A stretch of DNA of 64,000 bases from Prunella strophiata (Eukaryota; Chordata; Aves; Passeriformes; Prunellidae): assembly GCA_036583965.1 (NCBI GenBank), contig JAZBQD010000014.1:29059490-29123489 (forward strand), read 5' to 3'. Made by a program: the position numbers and the translations under genes. Positions 13,066 to 25,100 of the stretch are shown piece by piece; position 1 is the first letter of the stretch; each line of letters starts with the position of its first letter. The notes under the pieces were generated by a model, which had not been told where the DNA came from, did no database searches, and saw only the letters and a program-made list of their open reading frames with translations.

Positions 13066-13173
13066 TTAAATTTCAGAGGATTCAACAGGGAAGCAGAAAG
13101 CAGTGCTTTTCTTGGTTTCATGTTGTGTGGTGTAATTGGAGATTGCTGTTTCTATCTGTGACATCCATGCTTT
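13066..13173 (-). CDS. PLEKHG7: PLEKHG7 terminal coding exon, PH C-terminal helix
   Basis: Acceptor TTGTTACAG (reverse strand) precedes 13173. It reads KAWMSQIETAISNY, containing the conserved Trp of the last PH helix, then a polar tail ending FPVESSEI and TAA at 13068-13066. It is only 35 codons, too short to show as a long frame, but phase, Trp position and context are right. Confidence 0.85.
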   Translation of the reverse strand, partial: KAWMSQIETAISNYTTQHETKKSTAFCFPVESSEI

Positions 13174-16100
13174 CTGTAACAAGAAAAAATATTTGTAAAC
13201 CAAGACAACCTAAAAAATTTCCAGTAAGTTGTATGCATAAACATCCAGAGCCTTTAGTTTTATTTAGCCTCTCTTCAGGCTTGTGCTCATAATTGCTGAA
13301 GGAAACTTTATCCCACAACTGAGACTCTCCCAGTTGTTCAGGCCACTACATGCTGCTGGAATCTGTGTCTGGGGCCAGGGATTTCCAGCAAATGTTTCCA
13401 TTTTTTGGTTGGAAGGTAGGATTTTAATGCTTTGTTTGTAATGGTGAAGTTTGTTGCAGGCTATTTCACCCCTTTCTGTGTGATGTTAATTCATTAGCTT
13501 AATGCTGTCCCTGCAGTTTGGATTCCTCACTTTTCTGATTAATACAGCTCCACTCCTATCAGCATCACAAGTTCTGTCCTCCTCCAATATCTGCCACGTG
13601 CTGCCAACTGAATTTCAGTTTCTGTTACCATGCTGAAAGCAGTCAGGTCTATCTTTGCTGTCATCCAGGTATGAGGACAGGGGGTGATGGATAGAATTTC
13701 AAATATCTAACTTCTCTCTGCTATCCATAGATAGATGCATGGTCACAGAAGTTGAGTTGTCTCTGAATTGTTATTCATAGACATTGGACTAACCCTAAGA
13801 GGACTTATCCTTTGGACTAAAACCTTCAAAGAGCCCTTTCAACCCAAACTATTCTATGACATTGAGAAGATGGTAGCCCTGGTATGAGGGCAGTTTTGGA
13901 AAAGGAAGGTCATATTTCAGTAACAGGACAAAGTAATGACTTCTTGAGTGGACAGCTATTCCAAATACCAGCCAGTGACTTGAAAATGGAAAGAATTCAC
14001 TCAGTGTTTCTCTTAGAACAAGTCTACCACCATTTACTTGTAAGAATTAGTATTTGTGTTGATCAAATTTCTGTGCATTAGGTATTAGAGAGGGAAATTC
14101 AGCTTACATGAGAAAGCAAAATGCTGTGAAATGCCTGACACACTTTCAGATGTTATACACACTGCTGTTACTAGAAATGTGACATGGTGTGAAAATGAGG
14201 GGTAGATTTATGTAACAGTGGAATTAATCATACCATCTGTTCAGTCTGAAATTACAAAATGCATGTTTTGAATAGAAGAGCATGAGACAGTTTTCTGATC
14301 TGAGTACTCCTGCATCATGTGAGTTGGGTGTAGGGGGGGTTGTTTTGGTGTTGGCTGCTCTGGAGGGGCTGACCATCTTCTGTGACACAAGAAATTTTTT
14401 TTTTTTTTTTTTAAATTCAGAATTGACAATGTTTTCCAACAAGAATATGACCTGCTAATCACCCTGATAGAAAACTGGAACATGTTCAGCAGCAAAAATT
14501 CTCTAACAGAAATGTGAGCCAGAGCACTGGGGTGTTATTTTGTTTTATTTTAGTTTTGGTCAAGTGTCACAACTGTAAGAAATTCTTATCACAGCATGAC
14601 CAGTTTTAGGCTGCCACCCTCCTTTAGGGAAAGCATAGTTGTGTAATTAGAGAAGAAAAAAAAGATGTGTTACCTACCTTGGCAGTCTCTGTCTGAGCTT
14701 GTAGCAAGAAGACTGCTATGCACTGCCGATACCTGTTCTCATGCTGAATTAGAAAAGCATTTCGCAGGCTGAAGACTGTGGAAAAATGTAAAAAAATGAT
14801 ATAAATGCACCTCATAAAACTGTCAGTCCAATTTTATGTCACATTGATTATGATCAAAGAAATGATATATGTAAGCGTCTTTTCTGATTTCTAAAAGGGC
14901 AGTTGCACTCTCACAGAGTGAGTTAATTTTGTTGTGTAGGAAGCTTCTTATTTCAAAACTTGAATTCTACTTGCATTTGTTTTATTTTCATTTGCTTCAT
15001 TGTGATGCAGCTAAGGTGCTTTTGAGTCTGCCTCAGGATCATGAAGAAATACTTCTGTTCAAAGTGGCCTAAATCATAACTGAAGTTAGAGAAAAGTATC
15101 AAAAATTAGAAAGGTCCCATTTTTATTTTATTTAAGTAAGTCTGTATGATGGCTGGCACATGGGGAAGTGGCTGCACTCAGGCTAGTGCTGGCTTTGGGT
15201 TCTCCCTGGGCATGTGCCTGAGCTGGTGCTCCTGGGGATGCCCTGGTTGGCTGCCAGCAGCCAGGCATGTTGCCTGTGTTTCCTGACAGACTTTTGTTCC
15301 TGAAGGTGACTGTGAGCATCATGTAGTGCATTTCTCTGCAAGGGGACAAAGTGACACCCATGTCACACATCTGGAATAAAGGGGGAGCTTAAGTTGACTA
15401 GTGATTTTCTAATCAGAAAGTATTTTGCTGCTTAAACCTTCAGAGCTGGGTTCTTACTATTGTATTTAAATGTAAAGTTACATCTATTGTACAAGGTCAT
15501 GGTGTTTGCAGATAGTTCTGCTTTTAGGGTATCTTCCTGGTGTTATGAACACACCATTTTATCTTCTATTCCTTCACTAATGCAGAGAAGGCTTTGAACA
15601 AGAATTATCCTACATAATTATCAGCCTCCTGCCTGCTGCCAAAAGGGTATTTCTAGGATATTGCAACTTATATTTTTTTCTAGTACTTGCATTGAGCTTT
15701 GTTTATTTTCAAAGGTCAACTCTCAGCAGACTAACAGAAGCAAAAGTACTTGCTAGATCAAAAATCAGGATTTCATTTTTGGTTAATGTGATGGATCACA
15801 TGACCTTTCTGAGAACATGCTAACTAATCTTTTAGTGCCACCAGTAATAAAAGTCTCTTTGAGAGTGCAGATATATTGGCAACAATCCCCAAGGTCACAC
15901 ATTCCAGACAATATTAAATATTTTTCTTTTTCCTGCAAAGGGACATTTTCTGTTGACACTGGAATGTTTGCTTGTTATTTTACACAGAATGGTGGGAATC
16001 TGAACTGCAATCTCCCTATAGTAATTTTTCTCCCTGTTTTTATTGTGCCTCACCCCAAGGGGTCCTGTCTTAGGATGGGACTTCCAAGGTGTATAAGACT

Positions 16101-19100
16101 AAAATGAGTAACAGAGACTGCCATGGCTACAGCTGTAATAAAGCTGGTAAGAATAGTTGGGAGAGAAATCAAGCAATGAAGCTGAGGGTGCAGTGAAGGG
16201 TCATAACCAGTGGACAGAGCCTAGGCTGGAATGCAGAAGGCAGCTTTTTCTATTCTGATGATTGCAGCTGGATCACTGAGATAGAAGGATCCTCGTTAGG
16301 AATCTCTATGGGAAATACTGGCTTGGAAAAAGAAAATCCAAAAACATGATTTCCATCTCCATTATGGTTTTTATGGCCAATCTATTAGGTGCAAACTGGA
16401 GGATGGCTGCACTGCCTTCTCCAGCACCCAGGAGCTGTTGGCCTTGCATTCAGCCTGGGCTTACATGGAATGTGGGGCTGTACCCTCCCCTCCACCCTGC
16501 AGGCAAGAGGTGGCTGGTACATTTGCTCCATTTCTGCTAGTTTGGTAGGGGAACTACTTAGGCAGGTAGATAGTGCCTGGAACATGTCTTAAAAAAAGGT
16601 TATTATTCTTTGTGTTCATCCCCTTATCTTGTCTTTAGGAATTTGCCTTTTATTGCCTACTTTTATATCCTCTCAGCATTGATGCTGAATGCTAAATAGT
16701 CTGGGTGAATAGATTTCAAAGTTATCATAAATTTTACAGACTCTAGGTTTATCTTCCTTATCTATTGCTTTCTCACAGAGCATTGTAGCTCCCTAAGCTT
16801 TTCCTCTCAGTCTTTAGGATTAGGATGACCCTGGAGCCCAGAGATTTGTATTTCTTTTCATTCTCTTTGATATAGGAGGCTCCTGTGATCTTGGCAGTGT
16901 TAGACTGAATCAATGAATCCTTAAGGCTGGAAAAGGCCTCCAAAATCATTGAGTCCAACCTTTGACTGAACACCACCATGTCAGCTAGACCACAGCAGTA
17001 TGTGCCACCTCCAGGCATTTCTTGAACACTTCCAGGGGTGCTGACTGCCACCACCTCCCTGTGCAGCCTGTTCCAATCCTTAATCACCCTTTCTGTGAAA
17101 ATATTCTGGTGTCCACCTGAACGTCTCCTGGTGCAGCTTAAGGCCATTTTCTTTTGTGCCATCTCTGCTTGCCTGGGAATAGAGGCTGTCTCCCACCTGG
17201 CTACAGCCTCTTTTCAGGTGGTGTAGGGAGTGATGGTGTCACCCTCTTTTCTCCAGGCTAAACATCTCCAGATTCCTCAGCCACTCCTTTTAGGACTTAC
17301 TCTTGAGACCCTTCCCAAGCTTCACTGCTCCTCTCTGGACACACTCTGGATTTTCAATGTCTTTTTGTAGAGAGTGGCCCGGAACTGGACACAGAATTTG
17401 AGGTGTGGTCTCACCAGTGCATCTGCAGGACCAGATCTCTTCCCTGGTCCTGCTGGCCACATTATTGCTCATACAGGCCAGGATGCCCTTGGGTTGCTTG
17501 GCCACCTGGGCACAGGCTGAATGCCAGCTCATGTTCAGCTGGCTGTCAAACAGCACCCCCAAGTCCTTCTTCTCTGGGCTGCTTTCTAGCCACTCTACCC
17601 CAGGCTCATAATGCTGCATGGTGGTGTTGAGTCTGAAGTGCAGCACATGGCACTTCACCTTATTGAATCTCCTGCAGCTGGCCTCAGCTCTTCCATGCAG
17701 CCTGTATAGATCCCTCTGCAGAGCCTTCCTGCCTCCCAGTGGATCAACACTCCCACCCAAATTAATGCCATCTATGAGCTGACTAAGGCTTCCCTCACTC
17801 CCCTCATCCAGGTCTTTTATGAAGGTGTTCAACAGGACCAGCACCAATACTGAGCCCTGAGGAACATCACCAGTGACTGGCCACCCTCTGGATGTGGCAC
17901 CATTCACCACCAAGGTGAGCTGTGTGAGAGCCTGCTGTGTCAGTGGCTCAGACCAAGGGGAGACCTGACATTTCATGCCTGCTTCTGGACCCAAAATCTG
18001 ATTTTGGTGACTTCAGGAACCTTGTTTTGACAGGGTAAGGCTGTCACTGGCAGTCAGCCCTCCTCCACTCCACACCCAGCTGCACAGCAGCAGGGATAGG
18101 AGGTATATTCCCCAGTGATGCATTTGGATGTATGCTGGGTGATTTCCATCCTCTCAAGAGCTGGTGGAGATGTGAGTAGGAGCAGTAGCAGGAGGTAAAT
18201 CTCCTCTCCAGGCTCCTGGAGAATGGCTGCTGTGTATGTGGGAGGACACCCAAGAGAATAATGCAGTGGTGCAGCTGAAAAAATGCTGCCTAACTAGTAT
18301 GGAAGTGAAAATGTTCTTGGGGTGAACTGAAAGATGCCTGGGGTTTGAGAGAGCATATTTGGACAGTTAGGACAAGGGAGCACTTGGCTTGTGAGAAAGA
18401 AGTCACTGGAGTCTTGGTGCCTCCTTTGGGGTGGATGGATAGTATGTGACAGTCACTGGTGTGTGAGTGTGTCACTGCTGGCAGCAGGGGCTTCGGGCTG
18501 TGAAGTCAGGCAGCAGCTCATGCTCCCAGCAGGAGCAGAGCTGTGAAGCCAGGCAGGGCTGAGGCACCAGTGTTTGCACTCTGGGGGTGGTTTGTGGGCA
18601 AACAGCAGCTTGTCCTTATGCTGCCACACACACAGTGCATTGACATGGTGTTTGTGAAGGCATTTGAGTGCATGCAGGCACATACCTGTAACTTGGACGG
18701 GTTCAACATTTTTCAGTATGAGTCTGTCCAGTGGGATGGGCTGGTCTAGGACTGAGCAAAATCCCCCCTCTCTTATGAAGGACTGCAGCTCAGGAGTGAG
18801 GGAAGGACAGATGGGGATTAAGCTGGTGTCTGAGCCTCCATATTTCTGGGAATAGAAAATGAAGTTGGTTAGCAGGTTGTCTGCCATCTGCTCATGAGGT
18901 ATAGGCACTAAACAACTCTAAATTATGTGCTTTCTCTTATCAAAGATACACAGCTTATTTGCCTGAGGAATCTTAGAAAAGCTGACTGGTACCTGGAGGT
19001 CTCCTGCAAGGTCACACTTTACATTAAAAAGCTACAAAAGAAACACAGTACAAGTCGACAAGCAGAAGACAGTCATAGGCATTACAAAAGTATTTTTCCC

Positions 19101-22100
19101 CTTTCCCTCTATTTTAGTAGCAGGTTTTTTTCTCCTTTCCTTGGGGGTAAGTTTCCTTATCTCCCCTCATGTGTATGCACAAGACAGAATTCCTGGAACC
19201 CCAGATGAGTTGCAGCCTTTCACAGAAGGTTCACCAACACATGCCCGTGGGATAACCCTCAAAGAGACTTGCCTAAGGATACCAGGTCCCTTGAATTTCT
19301 GCTTCCTTCACCAACCCTGTTGCTAAGGGATGGTGCTGTTAGTCTAAAACCTCTCACTGCATGCTTTCTCTATCTCTTTTCTCTCTAAAGCAGAACACCT
19401 GCTTCTTAAAAAACAAACAAACAAACAAAAAACCTGGGGGATTATCACAGGTTCATTTAGACTCAGTTTACATCAGTTTCATAAACTTAATTTGCTAAAT
19501 GCACTCCTACACTGAAGCTTTAGGAACTTCAGGTCATCCAGTTCTTCTGTTGGTGTCTAAATACAGATATTTATCATCTATAGAACTACAGAATCATTAA
19601 TCAAGAAATGTTTTCTTAAAAGGAGTCATTATATCTCAATTTTAAACTTGGGGAAATCAAGGCAAAGAGAGGACAACAAGCAGTGTAGCCAATCTCCCAA
19701 CATTTTAGCCTTTTCCTATTTTTTTTCTTTTAAAGTTCTTTTCTTCTTTCCAACAGTTCTGATATCTCTGGGATAAAAATTCTCAGATTGCAGGGACCAT
19801 TAGAAAAAGTCTTATATTCCTGAAACTTTTCTGAGCTTTAGGAGTCCAGCACATCAGAACAACATCAGGAAGATATTAAGGTCTTGTGATGTAAATTCTG
19901 CCAGTAATAGTGTTCCTGTACCATACTGAGCCTAGAAGCAGGCTTTAGAATCACTGTTATGGTTTGCTAGTCACATAAGGAAGTATCAGCTGTTCTTCAT
20001 GCTGATTAGTCATCTTGTATTTTTATAATTAGATCAATCTTCCAAAGTACATTCAAAAACCAGCCAAAAGTTAAAAAATGCAACGTGTATCTCTAGACAT
20101 TATTACCTTTTTGTTACGTTTAATTTTGGTAATTAGTAGGAAATCATCAAATAAAAAGAGGTAGACATCAAGGAGTCTTGTGCTTTCTGAGAAGGAAAAC
20201 AAACAAACAAACAAATCAGTTTTATGATGTGATTATTTTAAGGAATTGCTACTTCTAAGATGAGGCAGATCTGTGAATCACTGCACCTTACAGAATGCTT
20301 TTAACAAAGAAGCCGTGTTTCCAGCATAGCTCACAACTACTCATCCTCCAGTCTGCATTCTCAAATGCACTAAATCGTATGTCTCAGTCATTTTGGCTAC
20401 TAAATTTGTACCTTGTAGCAGCTACCTCATTCTGATAAGACAACTACTTGCCTGGCAGGAAAAAGGACAATAAACTATCATACAGACTATCATCCTATTG
20501 GTGGCTTGGCTGTATCTCAGTCTCTCTCTGATAAACTATACAGTTGCTTTTTCTTTCCTGCACCTGCCCAAATGCTGTTGCAGAGGTTCATTCTGGACCT
20601 GCCATAACAGTGTTTATTCTGTTAAGCTATCTCTGGACACCAGGAGATTCAGGGACTTTACCTGCCAGCATCAGCTTCCCTTCATGAAGGAGAAGTCTGT
20701 TCGCTGAAGACAAAATCTTTTCACTGCTGTTTTCTCTTAAGTTTTGCTTCAAACACTTGACCCAAAGGGAGAGAGAGAGAGAGAGAGAGAATGGGGGAAT
20801 CATGCATAATGGATGATGAACAGGAAAGCAACCAGCAGCTAAACAAGATGAGCATTTGTGTGTTCTTACCTCAGGCTAAGTACATCACACAGCTGATAAC
20901 AGCACCCCTGTGTTTCTTCAGCAGTGCTATTGCTTAAATGTATTTATGCTTTTGAAATGTTAACCTGGGTTTTACTTTTCCAAATTGAGTTTAGTAGTGT
21001 TTGCAGTTTGTCTGGGTAATGGGGTAGCTATGGCAAAAATGTGCCCACCCAGGTATGCTGTAATTTTTTGTTATGCAACTTAAGCGTAGATGGGAAGATC
21101 TTTGGCTCAACTTGAGAAGTGAAAGAGGCAAATAATTTCTACTTTATTGAATGCTGCTAATACTTACATCTGTCCAATTTCCTTCTGTCCCCTAAAAGCA
21201 AATATGATAGAGTCCTCCTGGACTGCATCATTGCCCTCTCTTGGATGCTGAGAGCAGCCCATGCTGCCATCCAAGGCACTGTGTGTGTTCAGCTACAGTG
21301 CTTGCAGTGCCCAGACTGCAGCTGCTCCTGTTAGAGCAGAGCCAGCCCCACTAACTAGGATACAGACAACCAGCCAGCTTTAGACCACACTAAGACAGAT
21401 AGGAAACTAAACCCTCCTCTAGGAAAAAAAAAAAAAAAAAGCCCTTTAAATGTCCTCTGCTTACCTCTGGGACAAAGAACCTTTTGTCACGATCCCAGAC
21501 CTGAGGCCAAATTATGACCTCTTGCAGCTGCCTGAACTTCTGAAAGTTGTCCAACCACTTGACTTTACCTTCCAGATCCCCTGAAATGTGTAAAACACCA
21601 GTTACTGCCAGGGCTGGCAAAAGCAGTTCTGTTTCTAGAAGATGCTGAATACTGATTTTCTCCAGTGAAAGCTGAAGCACTTCACATGTGAGGCCCCAGA
21701 TGAAATCTTGATCTCATTGTAAAAAATGTCTAAACTCTACTTAGATCAGCAGGGACAGAATTTCAATTCATGCATTCAAAGATGCTTAAATTCACTGCTA
21801 AATGAAAAGGTTGTGTTTACTAATCTGTCTGGGGAACAGGAAAACATATAAAACTCAATTAAACTGTAATCTTCAAAATGTCTTCAAAAAAAGTCCTGCC
21901 ATTCTAAACTGTCTGGTATAGTGAGAAAAAAAATAATTTTCACTATATACAGCTTGATAAAAAGACTGTTGAAACTAATGAGAATCAAATTTCAGAGGAA
22001 GTGTTGCCAGAAGTGACTGAGGTGGGGGTCCCTCAAAATGTGAAAAATGTGGACTGTGTCTTTGCTGATTCAAGGCCATTAGGGGAAAGCTTTAATGGAC

Positions 22101-25100
22101 CTGCAACTGAAATTTCAAGTCTTTGGGTGGAGTAATATTGCAGATAATGGTTTCAGACACGTACCTCCCCAGCAGAAGGGGAGGGCTTGGACTACAACTG
22201 TTCTTTATTTCACTGTTTCACTGATCAAAAAATGAAGGCAGATCTTTGTCAGGCATCTGTGAGTAAAGAGGGGTCACCCTTCTGTCTGGTTTCCTTCATC
22301 CAGAGGTGTCTAATTTCTGGAAGGACCTATTTATTCTGCCAGTAGTACTTTCCAGACATGCCATGGCCTTTTGGGGCCACAGCTAAAACTGCTGTCCTTA
22401 TATAGGTTAAATATAGAAATATTATATATTAAAAAAAAAAAAAATCAGGGACAAAATTAATATCTGGACCAGCCACTTGTTTTCTGCAATAGCTGGAGAA
22501 AATCTGTAGCTGAGACAACTTTACATAGTAGGACCCTGTCATTAGTGAAAGGTCATGGACATAATATTCCCCTTGTGAGGGCAAATTTATCCTATTAAGG
22601 ATCAACCCTACAAAAATCCTCCTTAGACATAAATCCAACTGAAAGACTTCTTTGTTTGAGATCTTTCTTGATATGGTCCACTTTGAGATCTGCTTTTAAT
22701 TTTTTGCCTGTCACTGCAGATGATTCTAAGAAAATACAAGTGACTCACTGATTTGGGAGTCCTGTGACATTGATCAGAGAGGCTTTGACAGCACAAGATG
22801 GCCCAAACCATTCCCTACAGAATGAGGGTCAGGATTGTAGGAAGGCACACACCTCCTTGTTGCTTTTTTTTGGAGACACTTGACTAATTCACACTTAAAG
22901 GACAGGCACAAAAAAGCCACATAGCTTTCTAATTTGTAACTGCATACTTGACTTCTAACCCTTGCTACTTACTTATAGACTTTTCCACCTTCTCTTTAAG
23001 TGACTGGATAAAACTTTTCTCTGTTTCATCAGTGCTCCTCTTCCAGATGTTGTTGAGGAGGAGGGGATACCGCGTCAGTCGATGCAGAGGAGCAACCAGC
23101 AGCTCTGGCAGATGCAACCTCTTGCACTGTTCATTTTGTTCACACCACTGCTGAAGACAAAGAAAATGTGCCTTAGGCTTCAGCTTCCTCCTGGTTAGGA
23201 GGGAGCAAACAGTTTTCTGCATCATTAGCTGATTGTAACGAGACAGGGACTAATGAAAGATGAGTTTCTCACTCAGTGAGAACAAGAGCAGTATAAAGGC
23301 TCTTGTCAAAGTTTAACCCAGCAAGTATCTAAACCACACAGCCACTCATTCACTCTTCACTCCCTCTTGTGGGATGGGGATGAGAAATGGGAAAAAATAA
23401 AGTTTGTAGTTTGAGATAAAGGCAGTTTAATAGAATAGAAACAGAAGGGAAAAAAAAACCCAAAAAAAAAAAAACCCAAAAAAAAAAACAAAACCAACCC
23501 AGAATATACAAAACAAGTGGTGCACAATGCTCACCACCCACTGGTCCATGCCCAGCCAGTCCCAGAGCAGAGCCCCCTCCAGCCAGCTTTCCCTCTAGTT
23601 TATGAACTGAGCATGACACCATATGGTATGGAATATCCCCTTGGGTCAGTTGGGGTCACCTGTTGGAGCTGTGTCCCCTCCCAGCTTCTTGTGCCCACCA
23701 AATTCCTTGCTGGTGGTGGTGAGAGGCAGAAAAGTCCTTGATTTAATGCAAACTGCCTAGCAACAAGTAAACATCAGTGTGTTGTCAAGATTGCTCTCAT
23801 CTTGAAAGCAAACCACAACACTACACCAGCTACTAGGAACAAAACTGTCCTTCCAGTTTTGGGCTGCCTGTGAGAAAAGTCCACTACTTCAGGTTTCTCT
23901 TTCTAAACCTGTAATGCTGAAGATTAATCTTAAGTATTTACAGGACACACTGGTCTGCTGGTGATGTCAGAAAGAGCAGAGCCCAAGATCCCCACCACTG
24001 CACTGGCTGGTGCCAGCAAAGACAGAACCTGCTGTAGTGCTGCAACTTGAGAAAGGATCCACTGATTGCTCTTTCCAGCCTTAGAGGGAGGTAAATTCTC
24101 CCTTTCTGGTAGTGTTTTGATGCCAAAGTAAAACATTTGAAGTTGACTTTCTTTTTTTTTTTCCTGGAACCATTTCATTTTGTTAACGTGGAGGTTACTG
24201 AGTCAAGAGATTATGTGTTAAACATATGAAAGAGACTAGTAGTTTGTATTTTCTGCCTGCAAAAAGGCAGCCCAGCTCTTCCCCACTTATCTGTTCTAAA
24301 TTACAGGTAGGGACTTTCACACATGCAGGTGAACATACACTCAGAAGGGTGACTTCCAATTGGTGATAGACTCTGCAGTTCAAAAAATCCATGTGAAATG
24401 CTGCCTACACAGTTTTGCTTCTAATGAACGTTCCTAGTTTGCTGTTAAAACCCTGTCAGAAGGTTGGAAGGCTGAAGACAACAGGAACAGCAATAACAAC
24501 AAAACCATCACTTTACCTTCAGGTAGATGCCAAAATCTTCTCTCTGTCTCAGTTTTTCCAAGTAGAAGACAGCAGAGGTATAATTAAGGCAATAAATCTG
24601 GTGTGTCTGGCAGAGTTCACCCTGGAAAAACTTCAGAAAGGGTTTGGAAATTTATCAAGAAAGAAAAATATCACTGATAAAGGAGAGAAACAGGAGTTTT
24701 GGGTTTGTAATGTGCATTTTATATGAGATTTCCTTGTACCTAGGAAAATGGGGAAAGAGGGAATTAAAAAACTAAAGGGCAGTTTAAACAGCAATAAAAC
24801 TGTAAAGTAGTAAAAATACCAAAACAATGCTTCAGTAATGCATGGGAGTAGAGTTTTAATGGATCTGCAGAGGTGTGACTCGTTCTTAGACTTTGGTCTG
24901 ATTAGAAATAGATGATGTGAAATTCATATGGAAGCTAAAACCCACTATTTCTGAAACAGCTTTGATGACTTACTGTAGCATTCTGGGAGGATGGGATGTA
25001 GGAGAATAGAGATAGTGCTGAAGGCAATCTCACCCCCAAGGAGTTGCAGCTGTACTAATTACCAAGGATTAGAAACAGGCCTGCCCTGAATAGGCCACAG

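Noticed and set aside
13560..13680. Alternative last exon for PLEKHG7 on the - strand near 13,640
   Set aside because: A CAG acceptor and a short open frame with RGRYWRR exist, but the phase and the PH-helix pattern fit the exon at 13066-13173 (KAWMSQIETAIS) far better.
14761..14775. Second possible acceptor (TCTTCAG) seven bases inside the exon 14678-14775
   Set aside because: Using it would put the preceding exon, which ends with one base of a codon, out of frame. The outer CCACAG keeps the reading VFSLRNAF.
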